Shown here piece after piece: positions 1-11,651 of a stretch of DNA of 64,000 bases (within the stretch, counting starts at the first letter, position 1; each line of letters begins with the position of its first letter). This stretch comes from Fratercula arctica (lineage: Eukaryota > Chordata > Aves > Charadriiformes > Alcidae): assembly GCA_947846985.1 (NCBI GenBank), contig CANTUZ010000025.1, positions 19,962,100 to 20,026,099 of the forward strand. Direction: 5' to 3'. The notes beneath the pieces are model-generated. The model was given only the letters and a program-made list of their open reading frames with translations. It searched no databases and was not told the DNA's origin. A program made the translations under genes and the position numbers.

Positions 1-189
1 TCCACAGTTCAGTACCTGACATGCATCAAGCTGTATAGTCTGTGGGGTATTTCCCTCAGTCACATTCACTATCAGTTTTACCAGATATTGCAGATGTATA
101 GCTTGATTTCTTGGTAACAGGCAAATTAGCACCACTATTGCCAGTACTGTGACTAGCTGATTTCTTTTCTTTACCATTCTCAACACCAT
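1..189 (-). pseudogene. Retroviral env, 5' end only (cut by window edge)
   Basis: Read on the minus strand, an ATG at 189 opens 63 codons with no stop before the window edge. The first ~30 residues are basic then strongly hydrophobic, as in a retroviral Env signal peptide. A potential N-glycosylation site (NVT) and two cysteines follow. It lies directly downstream of the integrase frame that ends at 259, which is the normal pol-env order. The rest of env and the 3' LTR lie outside the window, so its state cannot be judged. The call rests on position and signal peptide; no subunit signature is visible. Confidence 0.55.
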
Positions 190-258
190 ACAATGACAGA
201 GTCAACTTTTCAACTGTCCATTGGCTGCTGCTTCTTCAGTGTGAGGTGCAGTGGATGG

Positions 259-1461
259 TCAGTGGGATATAGGTTCCGCTGTAGGTGGGGGATCCACTGG
301 TCCTTTGAGTCGAGTGTAGTGAGTCCATCCTTTTTCTGCTGTCCTTACTGCCGTCTCAGTAGTGAGGAGTACTTGGAATGGTCCTTCCCACTCTGGTTGG
401 AGCTTACTCTCCTTCCAGGATTTGACTAGTACCCAGTCCCCTGGTTTGTACGGATGGACGACAGATTCCAACAGCGAAGTTTGAGCAAGAAGGCCTTTAG
501 TTCTGAGGAAAGAGAGAGAAGAAGACAGCCCCAGTATATATTTCTGAAGGACTATGTCCTTGGTTTCAAATGTGGGCACACCTTCCCTACCTCCAGTGTA
601 AGGTAGTCCAAAAAGCATTTCATAAGGCAAGAGACCAGTATCCTTTCTAGGGGAGGTCCAGATTCTCAATAGTGCTATTGGTAAACACTTAATCCATGGT
701 AATTTTGTCTCAAGAACTAATTTAGATAGTTGCCTCTTAATGGTTTGTGTCATTCTTTCAACCTTCCCGGATGATGGGGAGTGCAAGGGAGTGTGATAAT
801 CCCACATTATCCCTAAACTTTCCATCACTCCCTGTAGCACCTTGGAGGTAAAATGACTCCCTTGATCTGAATCTACATTTTCCACTATTCCATACCTAGG
901 AATTATTTGCTCTAGCATCACTCTTATCACTCCTGCAGCTGTTGCTGAGACTAAAGGGTAAGCTTCCACCCATCCAGTAAGGTGATCTACCAGGACTAAG
1001 AGGTACTTAAACCTGCCTATCGGTGGTAGTTCAGTAAAATTGACTTGTATACTTTGAAATGGCCTTAACCCTGGTTCCCGTCCTCCTGGGGGTTGTTTTC
1101 TAAAGGTCTTCTTATTTATTTTCTTACAAATAATACACCTTTTGCAGATTTGCTTTGCTACTGTATAAATGCCAAAACATCCATACTTCCGCAAAAATAT
1201 ATCACACATTGCTTACGTTCCCCAATGGCTTCCCTGATGTAACACTGCCATTATTTCTCTCATAGTTTGTTTATTGACCATTTCCCTTCCATCAGACAGA
1301 ATCCATTTACCATCTTTCTCCACTGCCCTTGCTTCTGTCATTGCTTCTTTTTCTTTCTCTGTGAATATCAACGGGGTCATTACTGTTGGAACTTGAGGAA
1401 CAAGATTATAAATCTTGATTGTCTCCTGCCCCAAGGCCACCTCTTTTGCCACTTTGTCCAC
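259..1461 (-). pseudogene. pol: Gammaretrovirus-like pol: RNase H-integrase linker and integrase
   Basis: One minus-strand frame interrupted by a TAA at 1213-1215, probably a CAA Gln codon that decayed. The part before the stop is the RNase H/integrase linker ending in HWGT. The part after it (316 codons) is integrase. It has the C-x2-C half of the zinc finger (CKRCIICK), then the catalytic core with the second acidic site in DSDQGSHF and the Glu in SGKVERM, then the C-terminal PYKPGDWVLVK and WEGPFQVLL blocks typical of gammaretroviral integrases. The first core Asp, normally in a VDFTE-type motif, is Asn here (VNFTE). Integrase joins viral DNA to host DNA; this copy would be inactive. Confidence 0.85.
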
Positions 1462-2430
1462 TAATCTATTTCCCCTTGCGGTAATTGAATTGCCTTTCTG
1501 GTGGCCTTTAACATGTACAACTGCTATTTGGTATTAGTATATTTGCTAACACCTGTTTTGTAAGTTCTTCATGTACAAGTTCTTTCCCTTTGCTATTTAT
1601 TAGTCCTCGTTCTTCCCAAATTTTATCCCAAAGGCATAACGAGAGCCTGTAGATATTGTCCCTTCTCCTTCTTCAACTAATTTTAGTGCCTGGTTTAAGG
1701 CATACATCTCATCTCACACGTTTGAGCAGACCATGCACTACGTAATTTCTCAGATGCTTTTACTTGTTGGCTCACTCCATCCACCACTGCATACCCATTA
1801 CACCTCTTTCACTCTACACCTTCTATCACTCTTGAAAAACTGTCTACGAACAAATGAAGACCCCCAGATAGGGGTTCTTCCCTTAAGTCAGGTCATATCT
1901 TAATCTGGTACTCAATTACATCTATGCATTCGTGTGTAAGTTCTTCATCCTTTGCCTCTACTTTTCCTTTCCACAGAAAGCTCACTGGGTTAAGGCAAGA
2001 GCTGGTAGTTAAAATCAAATCATCCTTTTTAATTAAAATTGCTTCATATTTCAGTATTCTTGAATCGGTTAGCCATTTTCCCGCGGTTTGGGCTAAAATG
2101 GTTTTGACTTGGTGGGGGGATGCTAACTTCTATCATTCCCCCGAAGGTAAGCCACTGCCTGCAGACATTCAGGCCATCCTCAAGAAACTGGGTCTAGGGG
2201 CTTTGACAAATATGCTACTGGCTGTCGTTTATCCCCCCACTCCTGAGTTAATATTCCTAACACAGCCCCTTTGTCTACAGTTACAAATAGTTGAAAAGGT
2301 TTCTCTAAAGAAGTTACTTCTCCCCATCACCCCTCCTAAACCCCTTACTTCACCTGTTTATTTCTTCCCTTTTTTGGTATTATTGCCCACAGTAGCTGGT
2401 CTCAGTTAAACATTCATCCTCCTGTTAAAC
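1462..2430 (-). pseudogene. pol: Degraded pol: RT connection and RNase H
   Basis: Continuing upstream of the integrase frame on the minus strand, fragments of the RT connection and RNase H can be read in several frames. VVHVKGHQKGNS near 1475-1515 matches the RNase H basic/His region and leads directly into the linker. A FVDSF block near 1830-1850 matches the first RNase H Asp motif, followed by NGYAVVDG. Stops and frameshifts are frequent. No YVDD box is found, so the RT palm is missing or beyond recognition. The upstream limit near 2430 is where recognisable pol ends. Confidence 0.65.
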
Positions 2431-2525
2431 TACTGATCTGGCATAGACTGGTTTCTCCTTTGTCTAAGGGATGAGCATTCTTGCATGTCTCTCGATCAGC
2501 CTTTGTGTTGTTAATCATTCTCTAG

Positions 2526-2902
2526 CTACATATATTCTCTAGCAGACTGGCCAAGTTGTTCCTCTGCAAAAACAATACTTAGATTTTTCTTACACACTGG
2601 AACATACAAATCCTCAAGAGATATCCCCCCTCTTGCTAAATGGCCCGTAATATAACCCAAGGTGTTACACAATGCCCAGCAGAGGGCTCCTGCCGTCCTG
2701 AGACGAGTCCGACTGCAGCGATCCACGAGATGCCATTCCGCAAGTAATAAAAAATGTAAAAATTACAAAAAACCCAATAACGTAGCAAAATGCCTCCACA
2801 CAAAAATAACAATGTGATGGCTTTAACTCCACGTTTAGAAACGATAAATTGCCCTAAACCAGCGACAAAGAGTGAAAGAGAAATTAATCCTGTGTCGCTC
2901 AA
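2526..2902 (-). other. Unassigned overlapping ORFs upstream of the first provirus
   Basis: Two overlapping minus-strand frames (66 and 88 codons). The longer has three hydrophobic stretches separated by basic residues, then a segment ending just as the shorter frame picks up. Together they look like one reading frame with a frameshift near 2650-2720. The position suggests provirus leader or gag-proximal sequence, but no LTR end, primer-binding site or known domain could be placed. I do not recognise the product. Confidence 0.2.
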
Positions 2903-2929
2903 ACCAGGACACTTATTTACTCTGAACTA

Positions 2930-5900
2930 TAATAGACCTGTTCCAAGAGCCTGATAACTTCTTTGCAGATATCTGCAGCCTTCCTGTTACCTGGTTTTGT
3001 ATGAATATAAACATATGTTGTTCATACCTTTGCCCTTTGTCTTAGGGTACAGAAAGACTGTTATATAGCATATGTGGGTTTCTCTGAGATCATGAGAGAA
3101 ATACAAAATGTTGGTGAAAAAATACGCTTTTTTTCATAGATCCTTATTTAATGCATGTTTTGGCTGTGTATTTCTTTATATGGTCCTTTTTTATAATATA
3201 AGTGTAGTCAAGTATTTTGACAATTTGTGCATAACTGGACTTTGTAATTTTGCTCCTATTATTTCATGGAGGTTACTACATTTTTTGTTCAAGGAGATAA
3301 GGCAGTTTCCATAGCCTAAGGCTAATGCTACTGACATTGTATAAAGCAGTATGCTGGGGGAGTCCTACAGATCATCACATCCTGAAAGAAGATTAGTCCT
3401 GGTCATTAGGGGACAGTTTGTCTGTGCATAAGGCCACTAATCCATACACTAGAATGGAAACTTGTAGAGATTCCTGGCATGGAAGAAAGTGAGTGTTCAG
3501 AGTGGGACCATCAAAACAGTTTCTGAGAAATCTGCTGCAACTGAGTTGTCTTCCCAGATGCTCATTCCAAAATCTGATCAGGAGTATTTTGTTTTACTTG
3601 TAATTGTGGAGGGATGTCTGCAAATTTCTAGATGTTAAACAAAAATATATTTCATTATTATATTTTATCAACAGCAAGACATGTGAACACTCCACAAAGA
3701 AAGCCTTTTGAGTCACAATACTTACGAATTCCTCAATAATACCTAAAAACAAAATTAATTTTTTTTTCAGTTGTAAAATGGGTGACTAAGAAAACAGATG
3801 CTATTTCTATGCTGAATCAGTGTTAATACGGCTATGTTTAATAGAAGGTGCCAATGTTGACTAATGTCAGTCACTTAAATATATAGGCCATCAGTTAAGG
3901 CTGTAAGTACTAACATCCTCATTTACAGAAAAATTCTTAGTTTGAACCACAGAGGATTTTTTTGAAATGGTGTAGTAGTAAGGGAAACTGAAACTCTTGG
4001 CCCAGCAATTCTGCTTCTCCAAACTTCAAGTTTACTCTAGGTAGAAGAGCAAGAAGACAGTCAGAAAATTCAGGGAAGCTGTCCAGGATTTGTCTCACAG
4101 TAGATCTTCAGCTCGTCTTCATTTAGAGTAGCCTGGAGGTTTCCAGAGTTGCCTGCATCCCCAAAAGACAATACACATGCTGAGCCTATCTGGAGCATGC
4201 CACTGCTTGGCTGTGATGATGTCTTGTCCCTAAATCACTCACATTTTAAGGCAACACAGAGGTCAAAGCTCTTGGCTGTGTGCTTGCTGAGTCAATTCTT
4301 TTCCAGCTTCTCTGCATCATTCAGACAATCTCAACTGATCAGACAACAATGAAGAATCTGTACTTAGCTTTTCCTTCTGCTGTGCTGAAATTCCTTAAAG
4401 TACTGAAAAGGTTAGTATAAGTACACTTGAGCACTAGTAGAAAAGTCTAGTATTGCTTTTTGTTCTCTGGGAACAGTAGGGCACCATATATGAAAATCAT
4501 TATGAACTATTAAATAAAGTGGACACTATTTCTACTTATTGCCATATAGTAATTTTTCCCTTTGAAAATTTTGAACAGAAGTTGTTCCCGAATAAGAGTG
4601 TGAATGAAAGTACAGCTATCTCTGGTGTTGTATTGGGAGCTGTACTAAGAATCGTCTTTTATAAAAACAGACAGTAGAACACCCTTTTTAAAAAAATAGG
4701 TGTGCAGTGCCAAGTGATTATGGCTGAGATTTTTCTTTCTGCTAGCCCTTCATTTGTTTTTTCTGTGTACCATACTGAAAGCTACATGTGGTGGAATTGT
4801 TTGTATTAATCCATGAACTGTAAAGAGAATGTTTGCTGTCACTTCTTTTTTTCTAAAAGCATATATGTAATAGCATGCAAATTGTTAAAGCAACTGGTGT
4901 TAAACTGTATTTCTTTCCCTCTTATTAAGGCCTAATAAGTTATAAAAAGAACCTTTGAAATTTCAAAACCTCTCTAATTTACAGAAGTGTTAATCTGTTT
5001 TAGGATTTCATCATCTGGGTGAAAAAAAAAAGAAAAGCTTGATCATGTGCCTATACCAAAAAACTGATTAGTAGATCAGTCCTGGCTGGGAATAATTACA
5101 GGATGCTCCCTTAGAGGTAACATAGACGTCAGAAACAGTGTTGTAAGGCTGTCAAAGCTGCATGGCTGATAATTATTTTTTTATTCTTAGCTTAGTGGTG
5201 ATGGAGTGTTATACTTGAAAACCTGTTAACCTTGACAACATTTTCCACTACATTGTGTAACAAGAAAAGTGTGGGCCAAATTTAGAGCTTCAGTACTGTT
5301 TAGAAAAGCTTTCCTATGGTTGTTCTGCCCTTCAGAACTGTGGGAACAAAGCGGGGGTGCTTGTTTGATGGGTACCTTTTTAGAAACCCTTTTATTTCCA
5401 TTTAAGCTATCAGGGCTGGCCTGACGGCTCTGCGATCTGAGAACTGGCAGGAGGTGCTGAGTCCAGCAAGTCTTTAGCCTAGTATTGGCCGTCAGAAGTT
5501 TCCTTAGTCAGAGTGGCCAGTCAGGGTACCCACGGGAGCCACAAACTCTTGAAGTGTGGGAGTCAGGAACAGGAGTTTGTGAGAAACAGCCTCCTAACGG
5601 TGATGTGACTTCCTTGTGAATGATGGATTCTGTTTTCTAATGTGCTTTGAGATATACTGGGAAGGTGGATAGTAGATAAAGATTCCTAAATGTAAAGTGT
5701 TGTTAGTAATATATATTATTGCTACATGGATAACAAGAAAATTAAGTTTTAAAATAAATAACAAACTGATCATTTTATTACTTTTACCTAAATATGGTAT
5801 CCCTCAAGTTTATTTTTTTGTTTTCATACTTCTCAGAAAAACCTTACCCTCTTACTCAAATATTAGAAGGGATGATGTTTACTTGTGAAGAAAAATATTA

Positions 5901-7327
5901 GTTTCCCAATATCTGATTTTCAAGAACTGCTGAAGGGCAGGCCACAGGCTATCAACAAAATAGCATCATACAGATTCCTTTTACCTCACTTCATTATGCA
6001 TTTTATCCTCAATGAAATCATTGTATAAGGTCATCGGATAACTGCATATGTTAACTGCATCTCTGCTTCATCAAAAGCATTTAATGCAGTACACTTACAA
6101 TCATATTATAAACAAAGTTATTTCTATTTCCAGTACTGATCTCGATGAAATCTACACTGTGAGGTCAGTATACTAGTCACATTCAAGAACTATTGAGTTG
6201 TGATGTCTGCTGTGTTGCAGAACATCATAGATTCTCTTTTGATGGATAAACAGTCTGGAAGACCCTGACTTTATTTGCCAGGGGATTTTTTTTTTATCAG
6301 ATACCATTTATAGTAAGTATGACACATCTGAAATACAGTGTTTACAATTCAATGGGGATGTTTTTTGTTGAGTATCGGTTAGTGTTGTGTTCCCTGAAGT
6401 GGCAGGTTAATCATGATGCTGGCAAGCACTGCAAAATTTTCTTTAAACAGTTCTGCCAATTAATCTCAATCCAAACTTCTTGTTCTCGCATTGCCTTTTT
6501 CCAAAAGTGAATGGACGTTATTCAAAATTGTGGAGTGTTTTTGCAATAGCCACAAGTATGCAAAGTTTAATAGCTTTGAAGGAACTCAAAGTTCTTGAGC
6601 ATGTGCTCTGAAATGTAAGAAGATATGAATCTAATATCCTAGATATTGAACAGTAATGCACTGAGCTATTTGGCGCTAGTCTATGCTGGAGTGTATTTAA
6701 AAAGTTTTAGTTAATTTGTTTGCCTGATTTTTTGCTTGTCTGACATTTTGAAAATCAGGCTAATTTGATGTGAAACAAGTTGAGGGAGATGTTTTAGATG
6801 GGAACAAACCCACTGAACAAACATTTATCTACCTTGGAGTTATGTTTGCACGTAGCTGATCCAGAAGCATGCAGAAGCAGGAGTTTCAAAATTTGATGTT
6901 TCAGATACACAGCTTGCAAGACAGCGTGCCCAGGCTAACAGGCACTCAGCTCCGAGTTCAGTGTGGAGAAGCATTTTCCCCTTCTGATCTACATCAGATA
7001 AAAAAAAAAAAGCCAGGCCTTGTAGGTGAGACTCTCACCCTAGACATGGGATTATTATTATGTCTTCCCCTCTGTGAGTGAAACTTCTGCAAGTTTTAAG
7101 ATAGTTAGCTCCAATGTGACATATAGCAATTTTGATTAAACTATGACTTTCCATGCTATCATTGGAGTCCATTTCCCATATTGGGTCCAGTTCCAAAACT
7201 TTCACCAGCCCTTTTTTTTTTGCTTACAGCCAACGTGATACTTTGTACACACACAGAGGCTTTTGGTTAGAGCAAATATTACTGCAGTATTTGAACACTC
7301 CTTAAACAGCTGGTGCTCTGGCTAGGC
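2930..7327. other. Non-coding AT-rich stretch, no gene seen
   Basis: Only short ORFs with no recognisable domain, consistent with chance. There are A/T-rich tracts and a poly-A-like run near 6998-7012. No LTR ends, CR1 octamers or splice-flanked coding blocks could be supported. Confidence 0.6.
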
Positions 7328-7442
7328 ATCATCATCCCGAGCACTTACATGGATTTTTACATCTTCCCCACACTTTATAAATATGAGCCAATTAATTCTC
7401 ATGACACCCCTGTGGGTTAGGTAAGAAAATATTATTGTTTTC
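7328..7442. repeat. Ancient MIR/L2-like interspersed repeat remnant
   Basis: The segment holds GAGCACTTAC, then CTTTATAAATATGAGCCAA, then a block like CACCCCTGTGGGTTAGGTAAG followed by ATTATTGTTTTCAT. This order resembles the core and tail of amniote MIR/LINE2-type repeats, recalled from family knowledge and not aligned here. Divergence is high, consistent with great age. Confidence 0.45.
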
Positions 7443-7800
7443 ATGCCGCGAGCTACAAAACCGGAGCAGCAAGAACAGCGGGGACAACCGCTCAAGTGTA
7501 GCCGAGAGGTGCCCGTGGGCAGGCAGCCGCGGCGGGGCCTGCTCCGTGGCGGGTTTTGCGGAACTCCCTGCCCCACAGCGGTTCCCGGCAGGGGTGTGTG
7601 TGAAACCATCGGAGGGGGGCAGGTCCCCGCCAGCAGCGGTACAGCTAGTGGAGCTGCGAAAACAGGAAGCGCCATGGTCGCAGCCGGCGACCGCACTGAT
7701 TCATTCCTGCGTGTTTCCCCACCACCAGTAGACCTGACCTGCCCTTGTTCTGCTGCGGGGCCGCTGCGTGCCTGTGGAACTCGGCACTGCCCGTGAGGGG
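7435..7800. promoter_or_regulatory. CpG-rich block, possible CpG island
   Basis: A sharp switch from AT-rich flanks to GC-rich sequence with many CpG dinucleotides (for example CCGCGGCGGGG near 7528-7540). Long overlapping ORFs occur in three frames on both strands, which is expected from low stop density and is not evidence of coding. It ends about 60 bp before the recognisable gag remnant of the next provirus. It could be a host promoter or first exon that the 5'-deleted provirus abuts, or GC-rich proviral leader. No TATA box or splice donor was assigned. Confidence 0.4.
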
Positions 7801-7861
7801 GGCAGCGTAGAGATGTAGTGAGGATGTAGAGAGCGAGTGAGGAATACACGGTTGTTAGTGG

Positions 7862-8127
7862 CAGCTATTGCAGAAGGAAATCAAGGAGGTAGGAGATGGG
7901 ATGGAAACAGAAGGAACCAAAACACAGGGGGAAGAGATGGGAATTTTCGCCCTACTCTGGAAAAGAATCAGTGTGCACTTTGTAAATGAAAGGGACATTG
8001 GAAGAGAGAATATCCCCAGAACAGATTTCAGAAACGATTTCCCTGAAACGTGGAAAATCACAGGGTAACAGAATTGCTCACTCTGGACCAGGATTCCAAG
8101 TGACGGGGACCAGGGAAAAACTCAAAA
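7862..8127 (+). pseudogene. gag: gag nucleocapsid remnant
   Basis: A basic, Gly/Arg/Asn-rich frame leads into a zinc-knuckle-like element: CALC near 7971-7982, then GHW and a position where the final Cys would be Tyr (EYP). An in-frame TGA at 7986-7988 lies between the second Cys and GHW, and further TGAs follow (8043, 8099). Matrix and capsid are absent. Nucleocapsid packages viral RNA; this fragment cannot. It runs straight into the protease frame at 8128. Confidence 0.6.
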
Positions 8128-9354
8128 ATGTCCTCAACAGAACCCCTGGTTACCGTGAAGTTGGGGAATGAAAAGGTAGAATTTTTAGTGGATACGGGAG
8201 CAGCATGTTCCGTTTTGAATTTTTGTAAAGGAAAATTAAGCAGTGAAAATGTGTCTATTATTGGTGCCACAGGGAACAGAAAAATAAGGCCTTTCTTTCA
8301 ACCTGTGAAATGTGGATATGGATCTCGAGCTTTTATGCATAAGTTCTTGTATGTACCCGATTGCCCTACGCCACTATTGGGAAGGGATTTATTAAGTAAA
8401 CTTAATGCTCAAATTGTATTTGAAGATAATCATATCCATGTGCAAATACCAGAAGAAAAAGCGTTGGAGGCTCAAGTTTTCTTATTCCAGCAGAACAAAG
8501 ATGTACAGACATCTACAGTCCTGGAGGAAGTGATGAATGCAGTGAATTCTTTTGTATGGGAAGCGGGAATGCCGGGACGATCTAAAGCAGCAGAACCGGT
8601 AAAAATTGACTTAAAGCCGAATGCACAACTGGTAAGAGGAAAACAATATCCAATAAAATTAGAAGCAAAAAGAGGACTTGAACCATTGATAGAAAAAATT
8701 AAATACAGACTGTTACAAGTATGTCAATCAGAATATAATACTCCCATTTTACCAGTAAAGAAGCCGCATACGAATGAGTATAGATTGGTCCAAGATTTGC
8801 GAGCTATTAATCAAATTGTACAAGATGTACACTCAGTAGTGGCTAATCCCTATACTCTGCTGACCACCATAAAAGAAACAGATCAATGGTTTACTGTATT
8901 GGAACTAAAGGATGCTTTCTTTTGTATCCCACTAGAAGAAGAAAGTCAGAAGTTGTTTGCCTTTGAGTGGGAAAGTCCCACTACGGGAAAGAAAACACAA
9001 TTATGTTGGACTGTATTAACACAAGGATTTAAGAATAGTCCCACGATTTTTGGCAATCAGCTGGCAAAAGAATTAGAAAATTGGCAGAAAGAAAATGTGA
9101 CAGTAACCTTGTTACAGTATGTGGATGATATTCTCCTGGGGACACAGACAAAACCCAATTGTGTGCAATATACAATTGATCTCTTGAATTTTCTAGGAGC
9201 AGCTGGATATCAAGTATCTCAGAAGAAGGCTCAAGTGGTGCAACAAACCATTGTCTATCTGGGTTTTACTATTACGCAGGGAGAACGGAGCCTGGGAATG
9301 GAGCGAAAGAAGCAATCTGTCAAATACCTGAACCAAACTCTAAACAGGAACTGA
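8128..9354 (+). pseudogene. pol: pro-pol: protease and reverse transcriptase palm
   Basis: An open block of 408 codons. The aspartic protease lies at residues ~1-110 with the catalytic LVDTGAACS motif near residue 20 and the LLGRDLL block near residue 88. RT starts near residue 180. LKDAFFCIPL carries the first catalytic Asp, LTQGFKNSPTIF is the template-grip block, and QYVDDILLG (9115-9141) is the catalytic box. Motif residues are intact in this block. The frame ends at a TGA at 9352 just before the RT thumb/connection, which continues in another frame, so the gene as a whole is broken. The listed ATG at 8128 is probably internal to an original gag-pro-pol. Confidence 0.85.
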
Positions 9355-10879
9355 GAGCGTTTCTGCGAATAGTCGGATGGTGTTGCCTGTGGATCATTAA
9401 TTTTGGCTTGTTAGTGAAACCTTTGTATGAAGCTATTAAGGAACCTGGAAATTTCCTAGAATGGACTCCGGAATGCAGACAATCATTTGTTCAATTGAAA
9501 CGTGCACTCATGGCTGCCCCAGCTCTCGGATTACCAAACCTGGAAAAACCTTTCGAGTTATTTGTTTACAAGAAACAACATATTGCTTTGGGAGTACTGA
9601 TTCAGAAGACTGGATCCTGGAAAAGACCGGTAGGATATTTTTCTAAGCAACTGGACCAAGTAAGTAAAGGTTGGTCTTCTTGTTTGTAGGCGGTGGCAGC
9701 TACCGTAATGCTCATACAGGAGCGCGGAAGTTAACCCTGGGACAGAAGCTGATCGTTCAGGTACCACATGTGGTGGCTACTGTTTTAGAGCAAAGGGGGG
9801 GGGGACATTGGTTGTCCCCTAGCCGAATGATGAAATATCAAGCTGTTTTATTAGAATAGGATGATGTAGAATTAAAAGTGACTTCAGTGCTGAACCCAGC
9901 AACCCTGTTGCCTTTACTGGGTGAGACAGAATTAGAATGTGACTGTTTAGTAACAATTAAACAGGTTTATTCTAGTCGAGCAGATTTAAAGGATGAACCT
10001 ATAGACTCAGCAGAAATTAATCTATTTGTGGACGGGAGTAGTTTTGTTGATAATGGAACTAGGAAGGCAGGATATGCTGTAATCCTAGAAGAAGAAGTTA
10101 TAGAGGCAGAAGCATTCCCTCCAGGAACTTCAGCACAAAAAGCAGAATTAATTGCATTAATCAGAGCTTTAGAAATAGCAGCTGTGAAAATTGTGAACAT
10201 ATGGACTGACTCGAAATATGCTTTCGGGCTGTTACATGCACACGGGGCATTGTGGAAGGAAAGAGGTCTCCTGTCTGCTCAGGGAACACCAGTTAAATAT
10301 GGAAATTTAATAAAGAAGTTATTAGAAGTGGTGCAATTGCCTAAACAAATTGCTGTAATGCACTATAAGGCTCATCAATTCGGCAACTCTTTCATCATTA
10401 CAGGAAACCAAAAGGTGGATATGACTGCTAGGCAAGCTGCAGAAAAGAAAATCCTCGTGACGTGGCCTGAAAGATACCAACATTTAAGTCAGCCTCCCAA
10501 GTATACAGAAAGGGATGAACAATTAGCTAAATTGTTAATGTCTGATAAGGATGAAAATGGATGGTGGATGAGCAAGGATCAGTGTGTGATATTACCTGAG
10601 AATCTTATGAGAGATGTTTTAGAGAAAACCCATAAAGAAATTCATTGGGGAATGGAGGCTTTAATAGATAATACTAAGACTTATGCTTTGGGAGCGGGAA
10701 TGATTAGTATTGCAAAAAGTGTTGTAAACAAATGTGAAATATGTCAGAAGAATAATCCCCATAGTAAACTGAGACCCCCACCAGGAGCAATAAAGAAAGG
10801 AAATATACCGGGGATTACTGGCAAATTGATTTTTCTGAGCTTCCCAGGCAAGTCAGGTACTGGTATTTGTTGGTACTAG
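9355..10879 (+). pseudogene. pol: pol: RT connection and RNase H (several frames)
   Basis: RT thumb/connection continues in frame 3 (9355-9689; FLRIVGWCC, then EWTPECRQSF, then VGYFSKQLD) and shifts again around 9690-9800. A run of nine G at 9796-9804 is a likely slippage site. RNase H is read from 9878 in frame 2: LFVDGSS, AELIALIRALE, IWTDSKYAF and KVDMTARQA keep all four acidic positions. The linker and integrase zinc finger follow, ending in CEICQKN. The frame is lost again near 10830-10879. RNase H degrades the RNA template during reverse transcription. Confidence 0.82.
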
Positions 10880-11651
10880 TAGATACTTTTTCTGGATGGC
10901 CTGAAGCTTTTCCCTGTCGTACCAACCAGGCACGGGAGGTAGTGAAGGTACTATGAAGGGAAATTATTCCGAGGTTTGGAATCACGATTGGAATGTCATC
11001 AGATAGGGGACCACATTTTGTGGTGGAAGTGGTTTGGACTTTAGTAAGGGTTTTAGGAGTAAAATGGGATTTGCATACCCCTTGGAGACACCAATCAAGT
11101 GGGCAAGTAGAAAGAATGAATCAAACATTAAAAAGACAGATGAGCAAGATTTGTCAGGAAACACAATTGAAGTGGCCGGATGCTCTCCCTTTAGCTTTGT
11201 TGAGGGCCAGGATCACTTCTAGGTCAAAGGAGAAAGCCCATTTGAAATACTCTATGGGCGACCTTACCAGACTTTGTCTCATGAGCCAGGGAATGAGATA
11301 ATATTAGAAAAACAGCATACCAAAGAATATGTAATTTCTCTAGGAAAAGTTCTTTCTTCCCTTAATAGGTATCTGCATCAGAAGACACCTGTTGGGCTGG
11401 ATACAGTGGTTCATCCTTTTCAGCCAGGAGATTGGGTCTATCTGAAAAACTGGAGTGACAAACCCTTGAAAGAAAAGTGGAAAGAACCTTTTCAAGTTCT
11501 TTTAACAACTTATACAGCTGTGAAATTAGACGGAGTGAAACCTTGGATTCATTATATCAGAGTTAAGAAAGGTTTGGCACCTGATAACTGGGAAATAGCT
11601 TCCCAGGGACGCGATCTGTTAAAGCTGAGACTGAGATGGAAGAGCGTATGA
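10880..11651 (+). pseudogene. pol: pol: integrase core and C-terminal domain (broken)
   Basis: The core begins before 10879 and continues as LVLVDTFSGWPEAFP, but a TGA at 10954-10956 interrupts it. The frame from 10993 holds SSDRGPHF (second catalytic Asp) and SGQVERMNQTLKRQM (catalytic Glu) and ends at a TAG (11221 region). The C-terminal domain continues in frame 3 from 11274 with [16 protein letters not shown] and WKEPFQVLL. The motifs match the integrase at 259-1209, so the two proviruses are relatives, not copies of one insertion. Confidence 0.8.

Noticed and set aside
7322..7849. 175-codon minus-strand ORF with a signal-peptide-like stretch
   Set aside because: It spans a GC-rich block where all frames are open, and runs into a MIR-like repeat. 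Chance is more likely than a gene.
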